Assembly: GCF_030464885.1 (NCBI RefSeq)
Contig: NZ_JALPRJ010000039.1
Coordinates: 23,425 to 87,424, forward strand
Direction: 5' to 3'
Source of the DNA: Caballeronia sp. SEWSISQ10-4 2
GTDB lineage: Bacteria; Pseudomonadota; Gammaproteobacteria; Burkholderiales; Burkholderiaceae
Length of the DNA stretch: 64,000 nucleotides
Shown here piece by piece: positions 8,446 through 16,462 of the stretch (within the stretch, counting starts at the first letter, position 1; each line of letters starts with the position of its first letter). Below the pieces are notes generated by a model, which had not been told where the DNA came from, searched no databases, and saw only the letters and a program-made list of their open reading frames with translations. The translations under genes and the position numbers were made by a program.

Positions 8446-8730
8446 ATGAGCAACCTTACTTGTCCTCACTGCCACAACAGCGTCCCGATGGGTGCGAGTG
8501 TTTGTCGAGGGTGTCACGCCGAATTAAAGTATGGCCCGTCGAGAGCCATCGTGTTCGGCTCGGTCATTCTGGCCGTGGTCGCAGGTAGCATAGTCGGATC
8601 GATACTCCCTCACTCAATGTCGATAGTAGGTTGGATCGTAGGCATTGGTACTCTCGGTTTCCTATACACGCGGGTGCGCAGCATCTATAAAGACCGCGTT
8701 GTATTCAAGCGAATTTATCGAACGCGTTGA
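8446..8730 (+). CDS. Zinc-ribbon membrane protein
   Basis: A 94-residue protein with an N-terminal zinc ribbon (CPHC at residues 6-9 and CRGC at 20-23) followed by two hydrophobic helices (about 33-53 and 58-75) and a basic tail. It should sit in the inner membrane with the zinc finger in the cytoplasm. The start follows an AAGGA site. Small zinc-ribbon/TM proteins of this design are common in mobile and accessory regions; the function is unknown. It lies 309 bases ahead of the kinase gene. Confidence 0.7.
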   Translation: MSNLTCPHCHNSVPMGASVCRGCHAELKYGPSRAIVFGSVILAVVAGSIVGSILPHSMSIVGWIVGIGTLGFLYTRVRSIYKDRVVFKRIYRTR

Positions 8731-9039
8731 TTTGGGCTACACGCCTGCCGGCACGCGCCGCGGCGTGTTCACAGTTATGGCGACCACGGCTGGCATCTAA
8801 CAACCCTGAGGCGGTCACGCACGGGCAATCTGCGCGTGTCGGCCAGTCGACTCTTGGGGTGATGCTGGGAGGTTTGCAGAAAGTCGGCGCAAACCAGACG
8901 CTTTCAACGCGACACGGTGGCGCCGTTTTGCTCGGACTCTCAGTAGCGACTGGACTGATGGCATAATTCCAAAAGTGAATCTCATCCTAAAAAAGAAACC
9001 TATCTTATTTTTTGACGCCTAAATACAAAGAGTTTTGCC
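8731..9039. other. Spacer between zinc-ribbon gene and kinase
   Basis: No recognisable gene. The last 60 bases become distinctly AT-rich, like the kinase gene that follows, and probably contain its promoter. No clean -35/-10 pair stands out. Confidence 0.4.
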
Positions 9040-10467
9040 ATGAATAAAGAGTTTTCGGGGGAGGGGCTATGGATAAGCGAAAACGCCGAGGAATTTAAGC
9101 GCGGCGGAAACAGTAAAGTATTTCTCGTAAAAAATGTGATAAAAGGTGAAAGCGACAACTTGCATGCACTAAAGCTCTTTACCAGCGACAAGCCAGGTCG
9201 AGAACGACATGCCCGATTCTTGGCGGAAATAGAGATCGTGAAAAACTTGTCCGGAATAGCTGGTTGCGTTAAGTGCGTGGATCATGGGCTTCATGAGGGG
9301 CGACCTTTTTATGTGATGCCGTATTATGCCGGAGGGACATTTCGAGATCGATATTTGGTCAACGAAGCAGGATCGATAGGCATCATCGAAAAACTCGAGC
9401 ATTTCCAGGGCGTCTTGCAAATTGTAAAAAGGTTGCATGATGTCGGATTAGCAATCAGGGATATTAAGCCGCAAAACATACTTATAGACGAGCAGAACGA
9501 TCCCGCGCTATCTGATTTCGGATTATCGTTATGGTGCACAACTGCCGATGACGAGAGGTTAACATCGATCAATGGTCAAATAGGTTCTCAAGGATATCGA
9601 GCGCCGGAATGGCTAAGTTTTTATCCTGACGTAAATCATCGCCCAGGTGACATCTGGGGCCTGGGACGGACACTGTGGGCAGTACTTGCCGCAAGTAATC
9701 CCCCGAACGATTGCGAAACGTTAGGCGCTGCGGGGAATCATCTCAAAGGCTATTTACCGAAAGAGTATGCGAATCTCACCCAAAGTATCGTGACCGCGTG
9801 TACCGCCCAGATCCCCGACGAACGTCCGACTATCGCGGAATTAATTTCTCAAGTTGAGACGGTAAAGCAGCATATTCTTGATGCTGAAAAATCCGATGCA
9901 GGTGTGCGACGCGGATTGGTTTTGGCAATGAAAACATTTTCGTTACAGGTGGCCAATAGCGACACATTTATCGATGCAACGCGACTTAATTCTGAAGTAA
10001 ATATAAAATTGCGCGAAGTTAAGTCATGCATCGAACGCACTCGTGAACATCTGTCTAGCATGATGTCGCTCCATCAGCACGATCTGGATAGCAGTCTTGG
10101 TAAGTTTTCGGTATTCAAGAGGGAAAGTGAAATGGTTTTCCCGCTAAGAAATTATGGGCTGACCTTGAATCTCTCCGACAATGACGTGTGGAACAAAAGC
10201 GTCACACTACGATTTGATCCATCCCAAAAAATCCAAGAACACCGAAGATTGGCCTATATTTACTTAGCGTGCTATATGGGCCTCACGAATGATAAGAGGT
10301 TTTATTGGCTGGTTTCTTCTCGTGATCAGACTACGCAAAAGGAATACATAGTAGATCAACTGGAAACAAAAACCTTAGAAAATTTGGTCGCTAATAAGTT
10401 ATCCCAGTTGGAAACGTTCGTGGTGAGTCATTTTTTTGATCGAATCGAGGCGCACTTCAAAGCGTAG
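9040..10467 (+). CDS. Stand-alone Hanks-type Ser/Thr protein kinase
   Basis: A 475-residue cytosolic protein with no transmembrane segment. The kinase domain covers about residues 1-275: a relaxed glycine loop (RGGNSKVF, 21-28), the ATP-binding Lys45 in ALKLF, Glu63 in the C-helix, a catalytic loop IRDIKPQN with Asp141 and Asn146, DFG at 159-161 and APE at 188-190. The usual His of HRD is Ile, but all catalytic residues are present. Residues about 276-475 form a helical C-terminal domain that I do not recognise. The gene is visibly more AT-rich than its surroundings, which indicates recent transfer. It sits alone among toxin-antitoxin remnants, the kind of setting where accessory or defence kinases occur; any such role is inference. 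Confidence 0.88.
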   Translation: MNKEFSGEGLWISENAEEFKRGGNSKVFLVKNVIKGESDNLHALKLFTSDKPGRERHARFLAEIEIVKNLSGIAGCVKCVDHGLHEGRPFYVMPYYAGGTFRDRYLVNEAGSIGIIEKLEHFQGVLQIVKRLHDVGLAIRDIKPQNILIDEQNDPALSDFGLSLWCTTADDERLTSINGQIGSQGYRAPEWLSFYPDVNHRPGDIWGLGRTLWAVLAASNPPNDCETLGAAGNHLKGYLPKEYANLTQSIVTACTAQIPDERPTIAELISQVETVKQHILDAEKSDAGVRRGLVLAMKTFSLQVANSDTFIDATRLNSEVNIKLREVKSCIERTREHLSSMMSLHQHDLDSSLGKFSVFKRESEMVFPLRNYGLTLNLSDNDVWNKSVTLRFDPSQKIQEHRRLAYIYLACYMGLTNDKRFYWLVSSRDQTTQKEYIVDQLETKTLENLVANKLSQLETFVVSHFFDRIEAHFKA

Positions 10468-10719
10468 CTAGCCGAAGCCGGTTATTCGCGAGGGAGCAAC
10501 CTAAAGTTCGCTTCGTCAGAGCAGATGTTGCCTCGGTCTGGGCAGATATACTTTCGACTTCGGCAGCGGCCATTGAGGTTGCGCGCGCGATCGACCTCGT
10601 TGGGTTAAAAGTTTCCCGGTCAGTGACGCGGTGTCGAACGGCCGGAGTGGGGTCGGCGACAGCCGCGGACGGGCCGAGTCCTCGCAAGAAGGGCGGACGC
10701 TCCGGATTTTTTCACCAAC

Positions 10720-10770
10720 TGTGCCAGTAGTTTTTCACTTACCTGGCACAGATTTCACTTTGTGTGGCAC
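10720..10770. repeat. Cluster of TGTGCCAG/CTGGCACA repeats, possibly an IS end
   Basis: TGTGCCAG (10720-10727) is inverted as CTGGCACA (10743-10750). A related TGTGGCAC follows at 10763-10770, and the segments between share TTTTCACTT / TTTCACTT. Multiple short repeats of this kind are typical of insertion-sequence ends that bind transposase several times (IS21 style). No transposase gene is present, so the assignment is tentative. Confidence 0.4.
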
Positions 10771-10781
10771 CCGACAGGAGT

Positions 10782-10848
10782 GAAGCGAACGCTCGAAGTG
10801 CGCCAACGTCGGCATCTCGGCATGGCGGTCAACTATGTCGGCGATGAT
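10782..10848. repeat. Right copy of the 66-67 bp direct repeat (mazF fragment)
   Basis: Same orientation and nearly the same sequence as 7374-7439. Translated on the minus strand it gives IIADIVDRHAEMPTL, a MazF C-terminal fragment with no gene around it. Confidence 0.85.
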
Positions 10849-11158
10849 CCGATGGGATCTCTGCAACGAGGCGGACGATCGAACTCAGGCATACCCGGGC
10901 CGTGATCGAGGACAGCTCGACACGACGGCGCTGGGCCGTCGAGCATGCCGCAATTGTTTGTGACAAGCAACGGCGCACCTTCGCAGCCAGAGCCAGAACG
11001 AGCACCGCCGTCCCGAGTCATGCGCGACGAGTTCTTCGTCGGCGACACCGTCCCAGCCGTATTCCGATGCCGCGAAGCCTTCTGCCAGCTTCTGCTGCTT
11101 CAGATCGCTCAGTTTTTCTGCGTGCCGACATATTTCTCGTCCCCTGCCGATATCCCTT

Positions 11159-11189
11159 CTTGAAATTACCGATGGGTGTGCCATATACT
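11159..11189 (+). promoter_or_regulatory. Heat-shock (sigma-32) and overlapping sigma-70 promoter of groESL
   Basis: CTTGAAA (11159-11165), a 13-base spacer and TGCCATAT (11179-11186) fit the sigma-32 pattern CTTGAAA-N13/14-CCCCATNT. The same DNA also reads TTGAAA-N18-TATACT (11160-11189), a sigma-70 promoter. The CIRCE operator begins at the end of this element. Confidence 0.65.
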
Positions 11190-11215
11190 TGGCACTCGTC
11201 GCACGAGAGTGCTAA
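11189..11215. promoter_or_regulatory. CIRCE operator for HrcA
   Basis: TTGGCACTC (11189-11197), nine bases, GAGTGCTAA (11207-11215). This matches the CIRCE consensus TTAGCACTC-N9-GAGTGCTAA with a single mismatch in the left arm. HrcA bound here would block groESL transcription at normal temperature. Confidence 0.92.
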
Positions 11216-11296
11216 CAGTTTTCCGCCCGGTGGCCTTTTGGCTTGCCGGACGGGTGTCCCCGCGTTTTTATAGTCTCAGTTAAGAGAGGAGTGTGT

Positions 11297-11587
11297 ATGA
11301 ACCTTCGTCCTTTGCACGATCGCGTCATCGTCAAACGTCTGGATCAGGAAACCAAGACTGCCTCGGGTCTCATCATCCCCGACGCTGCAGCTGAAAAGCC
11401 GGATCAAGGCGAAATCCTGGCCGTCGGCCCGGGCAAGCGCGATGACAAGGGTACGCAAAACGCCCTCGACGTCAAAGTGGGCGACCGCGTGCTGTTCGGT
11501 AAATACGCTGGTCAGACCGTCAAGGTCGACGGCAATGAACTGCTCGTGATGCGCGAAGAAGACATCATGGCCGTCCTGGTCAAGTAA
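11297..11587 (+). CDS. groES: Co-chaperonin GroES
   Basis: The 96-residue heptameric lid of the GroEL folding chamber. The sequence is canonical: MNLRPLHDRVIVKRLDQE, the mobile loop around TKTASGLIIPDAAAEKPDQG, and the C-terminal GNELLVMREEDIMAVLVK. The ATG at 11297 follows an AGAGAGGAG ribosome site; longer in-frame starts upstream would run through the leader. It is the first gene of a two-gene operon controlled by CIRCE and sigma-32. Confidence 0.98.
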   Translation: MNLRPLHDRVIVKRLDQETKTASGLIIPDAAAEKPDQGEILAVGPGKRDDKGTQNALDVKVGDRVLFGKYAGQTVKVDGNELLVMREEDIMAVLVK

Positions 11588-11711
11588 ATCACCTTCAAGT
11601 CCACTCGGCTTTCCTGGCCGGCGCGATCGAACCGTTGATTGATACGTCACAGCGAATCTCGCACGACCTGATTGAAAGTCAGAAAACTGAAACGAATCAA
11701 GGAGTTTGAAT

Positions 11712-13352
11712 ATGGCAGCTAAAGAAGTCGTATTTGGCGATATCGCCCGTGCAAAGATGGTCGAAGGCGTGAACATCCTGGCCAACGCGGTCAAGGTCAC
11801 GCTGGGCCCGAAGGGTCGTAACGTGGTCCTGGAACGCAGCTTCGGCGGCCCGACGGTCACGAAGGACGGCGTGTCGGTCGCTAAAGAAATCGAACTGAAA
11901 GACAAGCTCCAGAACATGGGCGCGCAAATGGTGAAGGAAGTTGCTTCCCGCACCAGCGATAACGCCGGCGACGGCACGACGACAGCTACGGTTCTGGCCC
12001 AGTCGATCGTTCGCGAAGGCATGAAGTACGTTGCATCGGGCATGAACCCGATGGACCTGAAGCGCGGCATCGACAAGGCAGTTACGGCTGCTATCGAAGA
12101 ACTGCGCAAGATCAGCAAGCCTTGCACGACGAACAAGGAAATCGCTCAGGTTGGCGCGATTTCGGCTAACAGCGATTCGTCGATTGGTGACCGTATTGCT
12201 GAAGCAATGGACAAGGTCGGCAAGGAAGGCGTGATCACCGTTGAAGACGGCAAGTCGCTGGAAGACGAGCTGGACGTGGTTGAAGGTATGCAATTCGACC
12301 GCGGCTACCTGTCGCCGTATTTCATCAACACGCCGGAAAAGCAAACCGCGATCCTCGAAAACCCGTTCGTGCTGCTGCACGACAAGAAGGTGTCGAACAT
12401 CCGTGACCTGCTCCCGATCCTGGAACAAGTCGCCAAGGCTGGCCGTCCGCTGCTGATCATCGCTGAAGATGTGGAAGGCGAAGCACTGGCAACGCTGGTT
12501 GTGAACAACATCCGCGGCATCCTGAAGACTGTTGCTGTCAAGGCTCCGGGCTTTGGCGACCGTCGTAAGGCCATGCTGGAAGACATCGCGATCCTGACCG
12601 GTGGTCAAGTGATTGCGGAAGAAACCGGCCTGACGCTGGAAAAGGCTACGCTGGCTGAGCTGGGTTCGGCTAAGCGCATCGAAGTGGCGAAAGAAAACAC
12701 CACGATCATCGACGGCGCTGGCGAAGCTTCGGCAATCGAAAACCGTGTGAAGCAAGTTCGCACGCAAATCGACGAAGCAACGTCGGACTACGACCGTGAA
12801 AAGCTGCAGGAACGTGTCGCCAAGCTGGCTGGCGGCGTGGCAGTGATTAAGGTTGGCGCTGCTACCGAAATGGAAATGAAGGAAAAGAAGGCACGTGTTG
12901 AAGACGCACTGCACGCAACGCGCGCAGCTGTGGAAGAAGGCATCGTGGCTGGTGGCGGCGTTGCGCTGATCCGCGCTCGTCTGGCACTGAAGGACTTGAA
13001 GGGCGCCAACGCTGATCAGGACGCCGGCATCAAGATCGTGCTGCGCGCGATGGAAGAGCCGCTTCGCCAGATCGTCACGAACGGCGGCGAAGAAGCCAGC
13101 GTCGTGGTGGCAGCCGTTGCAGCCGGTACGGGCAACTTCGGCTACAACGCGCAAACCGGCGAGTACGGCGACCTGGTGGAAGCCGGTGTTGTGGACCCGA
13201 CCAAGGTGACGCGTACGGCACTGCAAAACGCGGCATCGGTGGCAGGTCTGCTGCTGACGACCGACTGCGCTGTGTCGGAACTGCCGAAGGACGATGCTCC
13301 GATGGGCGGCGGTATGGGCGGCGGCATGGGCGGTATGGGCATGGACATGTAA
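11712..13352 (+). CDS. groEL: Chaperonin GroEL
   Basis: A 546-residue 60-kDa chaperonin of full length. The ATP-site motif GDGTTTATVLAQSIV, the conserved GGGVALIRA and the Gly-Met tail (GGGMGGGMGGMGMDM) are all present. AAGGAG lies eight bases before the ATG at 11712; an in-frame TTG six bases upstream is too close to it. Codon use is strongly biased, as expected for a highly expressed gene. With groES it forms the main groESL operon. Confidence 0.98.
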   Translation: MAAKEVVFGDIARAKMVEGVNILANAVKVTLGPKGRNVVLERSFGGPTVTKDGVSVAKEIELKDKLQNMGAQMVKEVASRTSDNAGDGTTTATVLAQSIVREGMKYVASGMNPMDLKRGIDKAVTAAIEELRKISKPCTTNKEIAQVGAISANSDSSIGDRIAEAMDKVGKEGVITVEDGKSLEDELDVVEGMQFDRGYLSPYFINTPEKQTAILENPFVLLHDKKVSNIRDLLPILEQVAKAGRPLLIIAEDVEGEALATLVVNNIRGILKTVAVKAPGFGDRRKAMLEDIAILTGGQVIAEETGLTLEKATLAELGSAKRIEVAKENTTIIDGAGEASAIENRVKQVRTQIDEATSDYDREKLQERVAKLAGGVAVIKVGAATEMEMKEKKARVEDALHATRAAVEEGIVAGGGVALIRARLALKDLKGANADQDAGIKIVLRAMEEPLRQIVTNGGEEASVVVAAVAAGTGNFGYNAQTGEYGDLVEAGVVDPTKVTRTALQNAASVAGLLLTTDCAVSELPKDDAPMGGGMGGGMGGMGMDM

Positions 13353-13420
13353 TTTCGGTTTCAACCGAATTTACATGGCGGCACGGGCTTCTCCGGAAGC
13401 TCGGCGCATGCCAAAAGAAA

Positions 13421-13452
13421 AACCCGCATTGGCAACAATGCGGGTTTTTTTA
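13421..13452 (+). terminator. Rho-independent terminator of groESL
   Basis: An 11-base-pair perfect stem (13421-13431 with 13436-13446), a GCAA loop and a run of seven Ts. It lies 69 bases after the groEL stop. Confidence 0.92.
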
Positions 13453-13467
13453 TGGGTTGTCGAAACG

Positions 13468-13905
13468 CTATTTATTCTGTTCGCGCATCTGTTCGGCGGC
13501 CGCTTTGTAGTCGTAGGTCGGGTAGAACTCGGTGCGATAGCCGCCCCACGCGGTATTTTCGATCGCGCGATTCACTTCGCGCAGTTTGTCGGCGGGCACT
13601 CGCAGCGTGACTACCTGCCCGATGCCCATCATCACGTACCACGAGACGACCTGAACGCCCGGCGGCGGAAACGCCTTGTAGAAGCCTTGCTCCTTCAGTT
13701 GTTCGTTGATCTTCGGCAGCGTCTTCGACTCATCGTGCTTCAGAAAGATAGTCAGCAAAAACGTGCCGTCGCCGACAGGCGTTGGATTAGCGTTCGCGCC
13801 CGCAGTGGGCGCCGTCTGGGTCTGGGCGAACGACGCAGCGCAACTGACAGCCAGCACCACGCCCGTAATAACCCGCGCACCTAACCATTTCCTGCACTCA
13901 AGCAT
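13468..13905 (-). CDS. Exported protein of unknown function
   Basis: A 145-residue protein with a signal peptide (GVVLAVSCAASFAQ, cleavage after residue 27 or so), a Pro/Thr/Ala linker and a compact domain (about 48-130) containing TFLLTIFLKHDESKTL, FPPPGVQVVSWYVMMGIGQV and a YRTEFYPTYDY ending. It should be periplasmic. I do not recognise a named family. It overlaps the end of the DUF72 gene by eight bases and is probably co-transcribed with it. Confidence 0.75.
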   Translation of the reverse strand: MLECRKWLGARVITGVVLAVSCAASFAQTQTAPTAGANANPTPVGDGTFLLTIFLKHDESKTLPKINEQLKEQGFYKAFPPPGVQVVSWYVMMGIGQVVTLRVPADKLREVNRAIENTAWGGYRTEFYPTYDYKAAAEQMREQNK

Positions 13906-14713
13906 CGGCTTTCTCCCTCACGGCAGCGCGCTTTGGACGCACGCTCAATGCCTTCCGGCTTTTCACGCGCAGCGCGTTGAACTGGGCGTGACCGGCGGCG
14001 GTGTTGTCGAAGATGCACCATACGTCTTGCGCTTTTTTCGCCCGGTCATGCAGCGTAAGCGCGAGGGCATCGAGATAGGGGTATTCGTACGACGACTGAT
14101 ACATCTCCGGCGAACCATGCAGCCGGAAATACGCCAGCGACGTATCCGCCCGATGCGCGATGAAACAATCATCGGGTTGCGGATCGGCATCAACGTAGGC
14201 GATCTTGTTCGACTTCAGCAACGAAGCCGCGCCCTTCGTGAACCAGCTTTCGTGGCGGGCTTCCAGCGCGACGGGAATGCTTGTGCGCTCGCGCATCGAT
14301 GTAAAAAACGCTTCAACCGTGTCCGGATCGAACGCGAGGCTGGGCGGCAGTTGCACGAGCCAGCAGCCGAGCGTACTGCCCAGTTGAGTCGCGGATTCGA
14401 AGAAGGCGTCGAGCAGCGGTTCGCAGCCTGCGAGACGCGCGTCGTGCGTTACGGCTTTCGGGATTTTCACCGAAAAGCGAAACGTGCTGGGCACACTATC
14501 GCGCCAGCGCGCATACGTCTCTGCCCGATGCGGCCGATAAAAACTGGAGTTGATTTCGACGCAGGTCAGCACCTGCGAATAACGAGCGAGGTGAGTGCCT
14601 TCGCCGGGGAAGTGTTCCGCGACCGCGTCTGACAGACCCCAGCCAGCGCAGCCGACACGTACAGTGCCGGGGCTGTGCGTGAGTGAGTGGAGCGATGTTT
14701 TGCGCAACGGCAT
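13898..14713 (-). CDS. DUF72 domain protein (TIM-barrel, YecE-like)
   Basis: A 271-residue protein of the DUF72/YecE family, whose biochemical role is not established. Hallmarks are VRVGCAGWGLSDAV at the start, CVEINSSFYRPHRAETYARW, FRFSVKIPKAVTH, LVQLPPSLAF and a late AYFRLHGSPEMYQSSYEYPY. The basic C-terminus (SVRPKRAAVREKA) is extra. It is the first gene of a minus-strand pair with the exported protein, and lies 25 bases downstream of thiD on the same strand. Confidence 0.88.
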   Translation of the reverse strand: MPLRKTSLHSLTHSPGTVRVGCAGWGLSDAVAEHFPGEGTHLARYSQVLTCVEINSSFYRPHRAETYARWRDSVPSTFRFSVKIPKAVTHDARLAGCEPLLDAFFESATQLGSTLGCWLVQLPPSLAFDPDTVEAFFTSMRERTSIPVALEARHESWFTKGAASLLKSNKIAYVDADPQPDDCFIAHRADTSLAYFRLHGSPEMYQSSYEYPYLDALALTLHDRAKKAQDVWCIFDNTAAGHAQFNALRVKSRKALSVRPKRAAVREKADA

Positions 14714-14738
14714 GTGTCAGTCTCGCTCCAGAAAAGTC

Positions 14739-15608
14739 TCAATGGCGGGCTTCGCCCGGTGTAACGGGTGGCGCGTCGACCACCACGGGCGGGGTTTCGT
14801 CGTCATCGTTTGAACGCGCCCAGAAAAAACGATCCGGCAAATATGCGCCCATGCCGGGCCTGAAGGCGGCTCGCGTCGCCTGGAATACATACTCTTGCGC
14901 CTCGCGCGCGGCTTCCGCCGGTTCCTGCCCGTTCGCGAGCAACGCGGCGATGGCGGAGCCGAGCGTGTCGGTAATGCCCATCATGCGGTGCTCGGTACGG
15001 TCCCACGTGTCCTGCCTGATCTGGCCTTCCTCGCCGTAAAGCGTATTCACATGCCGGTGCGTGCCCGTTTCCGTCGCGAGGATGTACTCGCAACCCTGCG
15101 ACAGCAGATGCGAGATCGCGGCGTCAAGCGTGGGCGCTTCGGCATCGCCGTCCGGCTGCGCGAGCTGCAGGAGTGTGGCGTGGTCGGCCACGAGCATGGT
15201 GGTTTGCGGCACCAGCAAATCTGCCATCGATTCGCGCAATTCGTCCGCTGCCAGCACGTGTTCGTCGTCGAGCGTGAAGTCGGGCGCGAGGATCAGAGGA
15301 ATATCGTCGTAGTCGGCGACGACTTCCGCAATCGCACTGACCACTTCCGCGCGCGTCGCCGCACCGATCTTGAAGGCCGCTACCGGCATATCTTCCAGCA
15401 ACATGCGGGCCTGAGTGCCGACAGTGTCGGGGTCGAGCCCGGTGACTTCGTCGCAGGTCGCCGAGTCGCGCACGGTGTAGCCCGTCAGGACGGTCAGCCC
15501 GTGGCAGCCCATGCTGGCAAGGGTCAGCAGGTCAGCCTGCAGGCCGGAGCCGCCGGTGGGGTCGGACAGGCCAAAGGTTAGAACAATAGGAGGGGTGTCG
15601 CTGGGCAT
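14739..15608 (-). CDS. thiD: ThiD-family hydroxymethylpyrimidine phosphate kinase, divergent
   Basis: A 289-residue ribokinase-fold protein related to ThiD, which phosphorylates HMP and HMP-P for thiamine synthesis. The N-terminal substrate loop (LSDPTGGSGLQADL) and AAFKIG are kept. The normal anion-hole motif GTGCTLSA, including the catalytic Cys, is replaced by TDTLGSAIA, and the usual MLAKSG region is APDFTLDDE. The C-terminus adds an acidic, proline-rich tail. Either activity is altered or the true pathway enzyme lies elsewhere. It is divergent from the rubredoxin gene, a pairing known in betaproteobacteria. Confidence 0.75.
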   Translation of the reverse strand: MPSDTPPIVLTFGLSDPTGGSGLQADLLTLASMGCHGLTVLTGYTVRDSATCDEVTGLDPDTVGTQARMLLEDMPVAAFKIGAATRAEVVSAIAEVVADYDDIPLILAPDFTLDDEHVLAADELRESMADLLVPQTTMLVADHATLLQLAQPDGDAEAPTLDAAISHLLSQGCEYILATETGTHRHVNTLYGEEGQIRQDTWDRTEHRMMGITDTLGSAIAALLANGQEPAEAAREAQEYVFQATRAAFRPGMGAYLPDRFFWARSNDDDETPPVVVDAPPVTPGEARH

Positions 15609-15985
15609 CGGATTATTCGTTGGTTCAATCTATGGCTATTTATCGGCTACTGATGGGGCGTTCAGGCACACGGACAATGAGTCGGCGCAAACGGCACGAT
15701 TATGCGGCCTAAAGTCACGCCGGCACATGAGATGGCCTTTTTTTCGCACCGGAACCGGCTGAACGCCCGGGTGAAACCGCTGCGACGAGGATCGATACTT
15801 GGACCGATACTTGCTGCGAGGGCGTCGCGCGCCGTGTAACGGTTCCGGGCAGGAAAGCGGGAAACCCGCCCGAATCCCGTCCGAATCCCGGCCGATCGGC
15901 CATCGGCGCTGCATTGCTAGGCATCGCGTCGCCAAACCGGTACCATCATGCACTCATTTAACCGATTGCCCGACGCGACATAAGT
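15609..15985. other. Divergent control region between thiD and rubredoxin
   Basis: About 377 bases without a gene. It contains two small tandem repeats: CGATACTTG at 15793-15801 and 15805-15813 (period 12), and CCCGCCCGAAT / CCCGTCCGAAT / CCCGGCCGAT at 15865-15896 (period 11). It also holds the palindrome GGCCGATCGGCC. It should hold promoters for both flanking genes; I could not pin them down. Confidence 0.5.
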
Positions 15986-16156
15986 ATGGAATACAGAAGC
16001 TGGATGTGCCTGATTTGTGGCTGGATCTACGACGAAGAAGCGGGACTGCCCGAGGAAGGCATTGCGCCGGGCACTCGCTGGGAAGACGTCCCAATCAACT
16101 GGACGTGTCCCGAATGCGGCGCACGCAAGGAAGACTTCGAAATGGTCCAGATCTGA
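15986..16156 (+). CDS. Rubredoxin
   Basis: A 56-residue electron-transfer protein found by direct translation. A single iron is bound by four Cys in two knuckles, CLICG (Cys8, Cys11) and CPECG (Cys41, Cys44). The aromatic residues of the fold (Trp6, Tyr15, Trp32, Trp39) and the KEDFEMVQ ending are present. It would pass electrons to oxygenases or reductases in the cytosol. The gene stands alone, divergent from thiD. Confidence 0.95.
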   Translation: MEYRSWMCLICGWIYDEEAGLPEEGIAPGTRWEDVPINWTCPECGARKEDFEMVQI

Positions 16157-16187
16157 GCAAAGGCTCGGACGTCGTGCAGGAAAAACC

Positions 16188-16226
16188 GCGCCGCATGGAT
16201 GGGATGCCTTCATGCGGCGCGCCTTG
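16188..16226 (+). terminator. Probable terminator after rubredoxin
   Basis: A perfect 10-base-pair GC-rich stem (16188-16197 with 16211-16220), a 13-base loop and a weak T-rich tail, 32 bases after the rubredoxin stop. Confidence 0.5.
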
Positions 16227-16462
16227 TTTACGTGGAGATAAGAGGCGCGCATGTGGGCGGCTTGCGTGGTGCGTCGTGACCAGTTAAACCAGTGAGCAGG
16301 AACGCTTGGCAAGAATCGACCCAATTCGACTCGTCCAGCGTGTGTCCGGGTTTTATCGCCAGATGAGGGTTGCCGCGGCATGCATCGGCGAAATGCGCCC
16401 GGGTTCGATCAAGATCTATCCGATACATGGCGGGGCGCCGCGCATCGGTTCGTGAGCGTTCC

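Larger units (their letters stand above)
10468..11158. other. Decayed region between the kinase and groESL
   Basis: There is no intact gene. It contains short inverted/direct repeats (10720-10770) and the second mazF fragment (10782-10848). A minus-strand stretch around 10990-11150 reads coherently (for example EKLSDLKQQKLAEGF) but has no start or family that I can name. It looks like accumulated debris at the island's right edge. Confidence 0.55.

Noticed and set aside
8727..8966. A 79-residue frame after the zinc-ribbon gene
   Set aside because: No ribosome site, no family and overlap with the previous stop; composition looks random.
11697..13364. A 555-codon open frame antisense to groEL
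   Set aside because: It mirrors groEL exactly and comes from its strong codon bias. Its product is rich in His, Arg and Val without any domain, and there is no start signal.
16370..16462. Longer N-terminus for the 452-residue protein
   Set aside because: The extra residues are Arg/Ser-rich with no conserved pattern and no start signal; ATG 16463 is adequate.
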